Positions 20,850 to 30,800 of a stretch of 64,000 nt of DNA are shown here, piece after piece. Position 1 is the first letter of the stretch. The number at the start of each line of letters is the position of its first letter. The position numbers and the translations under genes were made by a program. The notes under the pieces were generated by a model, which was not told the DNA's origin, searched no databases, and saw nothing but the letters and a program-made list of their open reading frames with translations. The stretch covers positions 104,712,001-104,776,000 of the forward strand of contig CM075345.1 in the NCBI GenBank assembly GCA_037693485.1, written 5' to 3'. This DNA is from Kitagawia praeruptora (Eukaryota > Streptophyta > Magnoliopsida > Apiales > Apiaceae).

Positions 20850-23332
20850 ACAAGTTTGGGTCCATGTGACTTAGAGACAGTTTTATCATAAACAACATGC
20901 TTGTCAACTTTCTTAGTGTTAGTCTTCTTGTCACTGTTGGAAGTCTTAGAACCTGAAGTTTCAGACTTAGGTGACAGAGGTACCTTCCTAGCTTTAGGAG
21001 GACTTGAAGACTTTGACCTTGTGTAATGTGTGTGAGAATTGTGACTGATACAACCATCAATGAATTGCCTTCTTAAATTAAAACAACTAGTCATAACATT
21101 CATATTGCATGGCATACAATCAAATTTATCACAGAAAGGTGCATCTCTATGTCTTAGAGACACAGAACAATCATAGAAAGGTTTAGACACACTACCAACA
21201 GGTTTCTTGCATGCATGAGTTAAATGATTGGTACTGAAACAGTTCTGACAAGTTTTCCTAGGGGCATTAGGCATACAAGCATAGTTGTTATCCTTGTTAA
21301 TCCCTAACTTGCCATTTCTGTTCTGTTTCTTCTTAGTCACTTTCTTTTCCGATTCACTCTTCCCAGCTGAGACAAACTTAACAAACTTCTTAGGTCTTGG
21401 CCTATCAACTACTGGTTCCTTGGTCTTTGACTTGACACTCTCACTCTTAGAGGATGCTTGTTGTTCACTAGATTGTGCCTCATCCTCATCATTCAACATT
21501 TGTTTGATGAGTAAGGCATCCTCATCAATTTCAAATGTTGATTCCTTAAAAATTGGATTTTCAGTCTTTCTCAGTATGTGAGGCACTTTCTCATGAACAG
21601 CTGTGTCCTCTTCAATGACAGCATAGCCTTTCCTCTGTTTGAGAGAGTCATAGTCAAGTCCAATAGCTGCTTTGGGTTTAGCTTCAATTTTCTCACAGTA
21701 GGATTGCACTAGACCAGATGATTTCTTGAAAGTTTTCAGTTTGAATTCATTTTCAGCTAATTCATCCCTAAGAGCCTTCTCTACTTGACTAGCACATAAA
21801 ACCTTGTTCTGCAAATATTCAACTTCTTTCTTAAGGTTTTCTACTTGCATAGCAGTTAGCTCAAGTTCCTCATTCTTTTTGGTTAATATTTCATTTCTAG
21901 TAGACAGTTTAGCAATCTCCTCATTAGAAGCAGTCATACTAGTATGAATATTAAACATTTCAACAGATAGTTGTTCGATCATGCATTTATACTCAGAAAT
22001 AGACATGTCTATAGTAGTGAGAGATGGTACCTGAGAATCAGATGGAGATGAGTCATCCTTGGAGTTGGCCATCAAGGCATAATTGCAGAATTCTTGTTCC
22101 TCTCCATCACTCTCAGAATCATCCCAACACTTCCCTTCAGCTATGTAGGCCTTACCTTGTGTCTGCTTTTTCAGAAGGGCCTCATACTTAGCTTCGAGCT
22201 CAAGATAATCTCTATCCTTCTTTTTAGGCTTCTTGCATTCACTGGCAAAATGCCCTAGGTCATTGCATCTATAGCATCTTACAGATGACCTATCCACATA
22301 ACTGGTTTTGAATTTATTTCTGTTTGGTTTCACATGTGCCTTGTTCTTGTTGACTGAATGGTTTTAAGGTTTGGGTTTGAAGGGTTGATTTCTTTTAAAT
22401 CTGATGTTTGGAAATTTTCTGGCCATGAAAGCATATGAAGTATTTTCCATCCCATCAAGTTCTTCCAGAGTGTAAAACTCTTCTTCTTCCTCCTTTTCCT
22501 CAACAGGTTCACTCACCTCAGCTTCAGTTTCTTCATAATCTGCTACCTCCTCTATCCTTAGCTGACTTGTAGATGCTTCTAGGTCCAGAATAGATTTGTT
22601 GACAATCAAGGCACATGATGTGTTTATCATTCTACCTTGGTTGGCTTGGATAGCCCTTTTCTGAAGCAACTCAAGTTCATGAGTCTTTAGGACTCCATAG
22701 AGCACATCATAGGTGACTTTGTTCAAATCTCTCTCCCTTAGAGAAATGACTCATTGCTCTAGATGATTTGGTGAGGATAACAGAAATTTCATATTTAACT
22801 CCTTGGTGCTGTAAACCTTGCCATTCATCTGCAACTCAGTAACTAGCTTGTGAAACCTTTCAAACATTTCAGTGATGCTTTCCTTGGGCTGTGCCATGAA
22901 AGCTTCATACTGTGTGACCAGTATCTGTTTCTTGTTTTCCTTAACCTCATCAGTCCCTTCACATAACACCTCAATGTGATCCCACATCTCTTTAGCAGAC
23001 GTACATGATGCAATGTTCGCAAACATTGACATGTCCATGGAATCAATGATAAGCAGCATGAGGTGGCTGTCAAGAGCAACCTTCTCCCTTTCTGATTCTG
23101 TCCATTTTGATGGATCCTTGGCCTCATAAGATCTTGGGATAGTTGTGGTTCCAACAGTCTTTTCTGGTATCTCTTGTTGTGGAACAAAAGGACCATTCTT
23201 GAGAATCTCAGGATACAAGGGATGAGAGGCTTTAATGAACAACATCATCTTTATCTTCCAGAGGTTGAAGTTTTCTTTGTCAAACTTAGGGACCTTCACC
23301 GTTCCTGTAGTCTTTGGTGTATTCGAACTCAT
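20828..23332 (-). pseudogene. gag: Gag of element A, one frame with two in-frame stops
   Basis: ATG at 23332 (MSSNTPKTTGTVKVPKFDKE), 32 nt inside the PBS. The retrotransposon Gag domain (FNLWKIKMM, MWDHIEVLCEGTDEVKENK, FERFHKLV) is followed by a TGA at 22751-22753, then the same frame continues to a TAA at 22364-22366 and again to the final stop at 20828-20830. The third part has a zinc knuckle (CYRCNDLGHFASEC), a long coiled coil (about 22000-21700), a basic stretch and a second knuckle-like block (CQNCFSTNHLTHAC). Long coiled-coil Gag tails are typical of Sireviruses. Because all three parts share a frame, the stops look like point mutations, although suppression cannot be excluded. Confidence 0.88.
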
Positions 23333-23363
23333 GATCGTTTTTCTGTTTTTGAATAAACAGCCC

Positions 23364-23375
23364 GCTCTGATACCA
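23364..23375 (-). other. Primer binding site of element A (initiator tRNA-Met)
   Basis: The minus strand reads TGGTATCAGAGC, two bases inside the 5' LTR. Confidence 0.92.
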
Positions 23376-23377
23376 CT

Positions 23378-24665
23378 TGTTGAGTATTGAACACAAAGAA
23401 AGAATACAGAGGGGGGTGAATGGATTCTTGAACTTTTCGTGCCTTGAGTCTGTGTAGCAAACAAGTATTGTGTGTGCAGAGATGTAGATGCGGATAAAGA
23501 ACAACACAGAACACAATATCACTTTAATCTAATGTATTATTAGATAAAGGTTGCTACAATCTGTGAATACAAATGATAGTATTCTCAGCTTCGTTTTTCT
23601 CAGAGAGATATAGCTTACAGTGTATGAAAAACTCGACTCACACAAAGTTACTAAGTTATGAAGTGAGGCTGTGTCCTTATAGAACATGGATACAGCCTAC
23701 TTACTGCAAATAAGGTAGCTAAACAAATTACTTTCTAGTCTGTCTATCCTTTTTGAGTAAGTGTCCAAACGGTTACAGATTTGACTTTGCAAAGCCTGTT
23801 TAGATCCACTTCTTTAGCTCCTTGTCTCTTCTATATCTCTCCAAGCTTCCTTGTAGGCTTTCCAGAGCACGTTACAGATTGTGGTCCATAAAGTGCATTG
23901 GCTTGTTGCAGGTTTCTGACTTGTACAATTTCTTCAGTATTTTGTCTCCAAGAATGTATTCGAGAAGTGACTAAGTAAGTGATTCGAGAACTAGAATTGA
24001 CTTGATCGATAACTCTGAGTTCTCGAACACTGTTATATTGACATATCGAACCACTTCTCGAATAGCTCTTTTCCATCAGGATTCCTTGAGTTGTCGAATA
24101 GAACATTTGACTTATCGAATCCTCGAGATATCGAATAGCTTTGTGAGTCCTTGAGATATCGAATGGAACTTTGACTTGTTGACTCTTTGAGAACTCGAAT
24201 ACCATCTTGACTTGTTGACTTCTTGAGTTCTCGAATAGAGTAGTAGACATATCGAATCTCTGAGATATCGAATGAGATATCGAACAGTGTATTCAGAGAT
24301 ATCGAATAGTGTCTTGAGATATCGAATCCCTGACTTCTCGAATGCTGGACTTCTCGAATAGACAAATATACTTCTCGAATTGGTACTTAGGCAAATTCTT
24401 CATTTCTTCAAATCCCAACTGTGATTATTTGACAGTCTTTAACTCCTTGCTTGAGGCATGAACCTTGGAACTTCTTTCAAGCATTATTCTAGACTCTATA
24501 AGTACAATTACACAACTAGGATTTGATGCCTACTACAAGTACACTACAAACAGAAACTCTACAACTAGAGGTTCCCTCAGTTAAGAGGTCATGTAAGTAA
24601 TGCAAAGCATTACAAACAATTAGGCTTGTTATTAGATGTGTACAGGCATGCCTCTGTAACTAACA
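23378..24665 (-). repeat. 5' LTR of element A
   Basis: 1288 bp, nearly identical to 10559-11847. The motif cluster at 23950-24390 matches the one in the 3' LTR. Confidence 0.93.
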
Positions 24666-24758
24666 GAATTTCCTAGTTCTAATTAGAACCCAATTCTGGA
24701 ATTCCTAAGTCAAATCAGAAACCAATTCTGAAACGTAATAGACTCCACAAACCCAACA
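24666..24758 (-). repeat. Element D 5' LTR, part 2
   Basis: Remainder of the D LTR after the A insertion, beginning with the right target duplicate GAATT. Its outer end reads TGTTGGGTTTGTGG on the minus strand, a TG start. Confidence 0.7.
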
Positions 24759-24759
24759 G

Positions 24760-24995
24760 AAGCTTCCCGATATTGACTGGCCTGCTCTTGGGGAAGATGT
24801 GGTGAACATGATTGAGGACTTCAAAGCTAAAGCTATTGTAAAAGCAACCGTACCTCCCGTTAAGGCGATCGAGAGGTCACCAGGATCTATTCCTGTGACT
24901 GCGGAAGCTACCAGCCATGTTCCCTAAGAGACTCTTGAAATAGCTCCTCCTGCTCATACAATGGAAGATTCCTCCCAGCCTCCTTTATCTTAAGA
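24760..24995 (+). pseudogene. Unidentified coding remnant
   Basis: One + frame reads KLPDIDWPALGEDVVNMIED... through a Pro/Thr-rich tail, with a TAA near 24926 and a final TAA near 24992. It resembles the acidic C-terminus of a retroelement or plant protein, but I do not recognise the family. It directly abuts the end of element D, so D probably landed in it. Confidence 0.3.
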
Positions 24996-25438
24996 ATTTT
25001 TTTATGAATCATCTATTAAACTTTGATGAGGTTGCGGACCCCTCGTAGTGTATCGCAGGATGTACTCTTAACCTGGTTTTTTTAGGCCTTCGTGCCTTTT
25101 AACTTTTCATTGTTGGTTTCCTAGGATCGTCGTACCCTATAACTCTTTTCAAAATGGTTTCCAATGATAATCCTTTACTTTTGCTATATCTCTTCTTCTA
25201 ATTTACACATCCATGCATACATATTTTCCTGTTAAGTACTATGCACCTTCTTGCAAAACTTCATAAAATATTTCGTCATTATGCATCTTAAAAATTACTT
25301 AGTGTCCATATTTATGCATTCAAGCTTATGTGGGCTAACCCATTGTAAGAAACAGAATACACTCGTAGCTATCTTCTGGCTGGAAATCGAGCAGACAAAG
25401 AACTTGCAGAGATTTAAACTACACTTCTGTAGCTATCT
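24996..25438. other. Intergenic DNA, no gene recognised
   Basis: AT-rich, with pyrimidine-rich runs. I see no supported ORF, RNA gene or repeat boundary here until the left LTR of element F. Confidence 0.4.
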
Positions 25439-25764
25439 TAGCAAGAATTATACGAGTCCCAAGAAAATGTATATAACCAAGTGTCCTAGAAATGTATAAT
25501 GTTCGGTATATTTATACCGAAAAATCAAGACCTAACACAATAAATCAAATTCCAAAACATGTGGGTAAGTCAAAACACAATAAAGCAAATTCCAAAACAT
25601 ATGGGATAATCAAATCTCAAATATCTAGCAAATCTCAAAACATATGGGATAATATAAAATCAAATCTTAAATATCTAATAATAATAATAATGAATTGAAC
25701 CTATCATATAAACTCACATATAAACGTCTCATATATAAGCGTTCTCCACTCCCATTCCTCATCA
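25439..25764 (-). repeat. 3' LTR of element F (partly truncated)
   Basis: Matches 27120-27420. Contains the palindrome CGGTATATTTATACCG (25504-25519), which includes the likely TATA box, and tandem copies of CCAAAACATATGGGATAATC-type words. Confidence 0.75.
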
Positions 25765-26473
25765 TTCTCCCCTTGTTGGAGAAAACTCGACCACGAGTTT
25801 TGTAAAAATCATGAATCACGCAAGATTGAACCGGAACAAAGAAGAAAAATTCATACTTCGTCAAAAACACAAACTCAGGCCCAAAGAACTTTGTAAATTC
25901 ACTAGCAAGTGAAGGAGGCTTGAGCATGTATTCTGGAATGATGAAGTCAATATGCTCAACCTCGATAATATCACCAACCACTTTACATTCCTCAACAATT
26001 TGGAAGCAATCAGCTTATGAATTGATTTCCTCAACCTGATCCGCACCCACAACTTCTATATCCTCAACTTGTTTAACCTCCTCAAGTGGATCTTCCGGAT
26101 TTGTGTCTTCATCACGCTGAATTTCCATATTAGTTTCATGTTCTGTGGCATTTTTTGCATTCTCCAAACCCACAAGACATTGAACTTGAGATGTGAGAGT
26201 TGCAAGAGCCCTTTTGACTTCCCCAGTTGCACTTTTTAGTTCCTCACTTGCACGTGCGTCCCTTTCTTTACTTAACTCAATTTTATACCTTTTTTGTAAG
26301 CTTCTAAGTTCATCATATTGATTATCTAACTCCTTCAACGTAAGTTTATATTGATGTAACCAACGTTCACGATGACAAACATAGACTTCGTAATGCAACT
26401 CATCACGCTCACGCTCAAGGAAATAAATATTATCCTCCACTGCATCGATTTGACGCTTGATGTAAGAAGACAT
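25765..26473 (-). pseudogene. Element F ORF, coiled-coil protein of unknown function
   Basis: ATG at 26473 (MSSYIKRQIDAVEDNIYFLERERDEL). About 115 residues predict as a coiled coil, then comes an acidic stretch ending EEINS. An in-frame TAA at 26015-26017 interrupts it, and the same frame continues (DFIIPEYMLKPPSLASEF, FFGPEFVF) through the PPT into the LTR, with no stop before about 25667. Overlap of an ORF end with the PPT is common in LTR elements. I do not recognise the family. It may be a reduced gag or a captured gene. Confidence 0.5.
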
Positions 26474-27045
26474 CGCTTAAACAAAGATAAGATGGCTGAT
26501 CTTGATGACTTCTGGCATACAAGGGACTGAAACATCAAAATTCAGAAGTAGCAAAGGTCGGAATGTCAAAGATCAGAAACTTCAGAGGTTAAACTGTCAG
26601 ACTTTTGAAGTTCGGGACTGATTTGAAAGGTTCTGCAAAGCTTAGGAACTGTTTTGTAATTCAAAACTTCAGGGACTGATTTAAACTTTCCTGAATCTCC
26701 AGGGACTAGTTTGCAATTTTCAGAAATTTTGAGGTCCCTAACAGCAGTTTCACACAATATATAAAGAATAGAATTAGGGTTACCCTTCCTCTTCTTTTCC
26801 AGCAGCCGCCTCCTTTTTTTTTTCTTTTTTCCTTGTTTCTTCTCGGGATCTGTCTTTTACCATTGCTGTTAACAGTAACTTCATGATGAACAGACAGTGT
26901 TTCGTGCTTCGGGCTCTGAACAGTAACTTTTCCGGCGATGAACAGTAACTTTTTCCGATGATGAACAGTAACTTTTCTGGCAATTAACTAGTAGTTGACT
27001 TTTATGAACGGGAAGGACAAACACGATGAAAACTAGCAGGAATTC
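26474..27045 (-). other. Element F untranslated leader with short repeats
   Basis: Between PBS and ORF. GAACAGTAACTTTTCCG-type words recur at 26918, 26939 and 26962, and AGGGACTGATTT-type words recur at 26600-26720. No ORF is supported. Confidence 0.5.
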
Positions 27046-27058
27046 GGCTTTGATACCA
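27046..27058 (-). other. Primer binding site of element F
   Basis: The minus strand reads TGGTATCAAAGCC, one mismatch from the usual initiator tRNA-Met site, three bases from the LTR. Confidence 0.75.
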
Positions 27059-27061
27059 ATT

Positions 27062-27420
27062 TGATGCAGGAGAATATAAAAAAATGAAGAATTTCGCAAG
27101 AATTATATGAGTCTCAAAAATAATAATCAATAGTATTATTCCCAGAAAATGTATATAACCAAGCGTCCTAGAAATGTATAATGTTCGGTATATTTATACC
27201 AAAAAATCAAGACCAAACACAATAAATCAAATCCCAAAACATATGGTATAGTCAAAACACAATAAAGCAAATCCCAAAACATATGGGATAATCAAATCTC
27301 AAATATCTAGTAAATCCCAAAACAAATGGGATAATATAAAATCAAATCTTAAATATCTAATAATAATAATGATGAATTGAACCTATCATATATAAACGTT
27401 CTCCACTCCCATTCCTCATC
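27062..27420 (-). repeat. 5' LTR of element F
   Basis: About 359 bp; partner of 25439-25764. TATA-like palindrome near 27186-27201. Confidence 0.75.
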
Positions 27421-27421
27421 G

Positions 27422-27899
27422 TTAACCATGCCTCGACCGGTTCTAAAGTATGATTATAAGATTAAGTAGCATAATATTGGACGGAACCTTATTACAATAA
27501 TGAGAATAATGTTCCTGAGATTACCTCAGGAACTTAACTAAGATACTTGCCTTATCTCCTTATAAAATAAGTGGCCCCGCAGGAACATTTTTGTGAAATC
27601 TAGATTACCTATGAGATTTTTCTTTGATTTTATGGAAGTATCTCAGGGAAAATACCTGAGATAATCTCAAATACATCATTCTCTTGCAATAATTACAATG
27701 ACAAATTCTGATACATTACAACTCGTCAACTACGGCTGATTTTGTCCATTTTAATTGATGTTAAACTTTTGCAACAGATTCATTCCCTCAACCTGCTGCC
27801 TCCTTAACTACATCTAGACACTATATCATACATATAGGATCATAACTAAATCATGATAATTGAAAATTTGCTATTATTTTCAAGAGAGACGCACTTAAT
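27422..27899. other. Intergenic DNA downstream of the host gene, with small palindromes
   Basis: It contains a 9-bp-stem palindrome GTTCCTGAG-attac-CTCAGGAAC (27511-27533) and a related CTCAGG...CCTGAG hairpin (about 27642-27660), which may be remains of a small MITE. The 3' UTR of the adjacent minus-strand gene must start in its right part, but no clear AATAAA was seen. Confidence 0.4.
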
Positions 27900-30800
27900 T
27901 TAGATTCGGAGGTTCCGATACTGAGCACACAAAGGTTCTACTGGGTCACTTCCAGGTCTATCTTGGTCACTTGACGGTGCACCAATGATGCCTGTTACTG
28001 CTGCACCTTCACCGCTCAGTGCTCCTCTTGAAACTGGTGCACACATCAAAGCAATCCCTCCTACCTCTTGCAGCCCTTCTAAAGCAATCGGTGCAACTTC
28101 ATTGTTTAGATACGGCCTTATAATGTCCGCGACATGTTTGACTTTAGATTGCTGCATTAAAAAAAGATGGGAAACACATAAAAACAGGATGAGGATCATG
28201 CCGCTTCAAAATCTAAAATGAACTCGATCATGAATGTAAAAAATACTGAAGGTCGGCTCAAAAAAGGTTCATTTCTTTTCTTTTTTTGTTCTTAATATGA
28301 TATTGACTGCTGCTGGTTGGATTACTGAATAGATACATTTGAACTTTGATGCATCCTACAGTTCAAATTTTAAAACAAACGTAAATAATGGAACCAAATG
28401 TATTAATACTATATACAGTAAGAACATTAAACCCAAATTCTAGCACCCCTTATCTCATTTTAATATGCAAAATGCATATATATTTCGACTGGCTCAGAAC
28501 TCAGAAGTAGTTTCTAATGTTCTGTGTTTAAGAAGTACAGCTACTATTCTCATCTAAACAAGAGATGAATTCCTAACCTTTTCTTTTACTAGACTACAAA
28601 AAGCATGATGTTCTTCACATTCCTATATATTATCATTGGAAAACTAAACATATAAAAAAAGCTTAAATCTGTCTGAAAACTAAATTACGCATAAAAGTAA
28701 CAGTACTTAAGAATGCATCTTTATTTTTTGAACAAAGGACCAGAAATTTAGGTGCCAAATCACACTCCTGAACTACACTGTAGATCATTTCAAATTGATC
28801 ACACATCAAAATTTCAATGCAATTAATATTCCATTTGTATTTATTAACATGAAAGTGTATTTTATTTTTAAAATCTGAACCAACCATCAACCAAGTATTA
28901 ATGATAATACACTTTTCAAACCACAAATTCTAGCTGCTAAGCTCAAAAATTTATCTCTGTAAAGTTTACTTATCAGTTGAGGTACCTAGAATCTCTTCAC
29001 AAATTGATTCAGTTATCAAATTGTTTGCATAACAATGAAATGACTACTTTTAGCAATAGAAAATCTCAAATGCATGCAAATTGATTGTGTAGTAATCAAA
29101 ATCTTTCACAAATGCAAGATTCACTAAACAGCTGTTTGGTTGGGATGAATGAAATGGGAGGGAATGGAATGAAATTTGATGTATAAGATGGGTAAATGTC
29201 AAAACTTTCAAACCTTCCTCCATTCCAATCCGAACAACTTAAACTATAATTCAAACCTGCTGCGTTCCCTACTACACCCATTTGCTTCACAATTCATATC
29301 ATAACAAATCTGTACTACTTTTTTTTAAAAAATCCTCGCTCCAACCTCCATTAGTTTCCTCTAATTTCATCCATTCCATTTACCCCAACCAAACACAACA
29401 TCAGACACAAAATACTTATGAAGGTACTTAAAGTACAACTAAGTGCAGCATGTACAATCAAGCACGTTAAACATCATTCTGATGATATGATCAAGAAATG
29501 CAGTTGGCAGTTTAGTTTCAATTAGAGGGTTATACATTTCAGGCCAGGATCCTGCACTCTTCAATACCCAAACAATCGTCAAACTGATTGGGACACAGAG
29601 AAATGAATTTTTACAACTAGAAGTTCCTAGTGCATGAAGTTTCAAGATTGACTAAAACGACATCTTAGAGATAAAATATTAATGATGCTACTTGAATACA
29701 ACAAAGTGCAACACTTATTATCAAGCACGTTAAAATCAAAATGTAGTTGGCAGTTTCGTTTAAAGGGTGCATACATTCGGTTCAATATCCTACAATCTCT
29801 TTAATATCCGATCTAGTATACAAATTGATTACATAATTATGAAACGTATCTTTTTCCAACTGGAAGATTCAACTGCATGTGAATGATTACACAATAGTCA
29901 AAACGACGACTTCTTCAATGGAAGTTCCGAATGCATGTGATTTCATGATTGACCAAAATGGCATCATAGAGATAAGATACAAATGACAATACTCAAATAC
30001 AACTAATTGCAGCATTTGTAATCAAGCACGTTAAACATCAGTATTAATCAAGAAATGAAATTGCTAAGTGGGACTATTTAAACATCAGTATTTATCAAGA
30101 AATGAAATTGGTAAGTGGGCCTATTTTGTACTTCCATAGATGCACCTAATATTAGTTTAAAAAGGCAATATATCTATACTATTACTATACTATATTATTA
30201 AAGACGAAACATTAAAACTTTTGGTCGGTCGGTAATTGGGACACTCTACGGGCCTATGTATTTTTAAACTTATTTTTATGGGCTTAATTATTTCAAAAAA
30301 ATAAAAAAACCCATTCAAATCAAAACACATTTACAATTCTAAATTTAAAACATCTCTAAGACCTACTTATTTTAAAATCCTATTTTAGTGGGTCTAATTA
30401 TTAAAAACCAATTTTAGCGGGCCTAATTATATTAAAACCTATTTTAATTAAAAAATCATATAACTCTTCTAATTTAAAAACATCTCTAGGGCGTACGTAT
30501 TTTTAAAAACCTAAATTAACGGGGTGTATTATCTTAAAATTTAATACTAACCAAAACACGCATAAATATTCTAATTTAAACACATCTCCAGGAAAAAAAA
30601 ACAAATAATGAAAAAATGAAAATGAAAATAATAAGATAACAAATATTAAAAGTAACTCGTGCATCGCACGGGATATGAGATTGTATTTATATTAAAACAA
30701 TATCAATAACAAAGGTAAAGATGTAAAACTAGGTGAACCATATTCAAAACCAACCTTGAAAGGAATGACTGGTGGAATTTTTTTTGGTTAGTAAAATAGG

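Larger units (their letters stand above)
10559..24665 (-). mobile_element. Element A: complete 14.1-kb Sirevirus-like Ty1/copia retrotransposon
   Basis: LTRs of 1289 bp (10559-11847) and 1288 bp (23378-24665), both TGTTGAG...CTAACA, are flanked by perfect 5-bp duplicates GAATT (10554-10558 and 24666-24670). Order on the minus strand: 5' LTR, tRNA-Met PBS, gag, pol (PR-INT-RT-RH), an 0.84-kb spacer, third gene, polypurine tract, 3' LTR. This is the Sirevirus/Maximus plan with a long extra gene after pol. Reading the LTRs side by side I find about six substitutions and one G-run indel, so the insertion is young. Pol is open; gag has two in-frame stops and the third gene has a frameshift and a stop, so this copy is probably mobile only with help. 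Confidence 0.93.
25439..27421 (-). mobile_element. Element F: ~2-kb non-autonomous LTR retrotransposon
   Basis: Two direct repeats (25439-25764 and 27062-27420) share most of their sequence. A PPT (minus AAGGGGAGAA, 25766-25776) abuts the left one and a tRNA-Met-type PBS (minus TGGTATCAAAGCC, 27046-27058) abuts the right one. Both features place F on the minus strand. There is one ORF and no protease, integrase or RT, so it belongs with TRIM/TR-GAG-like non-autonomous elements. LTR ends are TGATGAGG...GCATCA on the element strand. The left copy has lost its far end and about 27 internal bases. Confidence 0.75.

Noticed and set aside
24760..24995. Possible host exon
   Set aside because: No splice context and an internal stop; kept only as an unidentified coding remnant.
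25667..25764. Extension of the F ORF through the PPT into the LTR as a functional protein end
   Set aside because: Past the PPT the sequence is LTR and the residues are AT-biased; the useful end is probably at or before the PPT.
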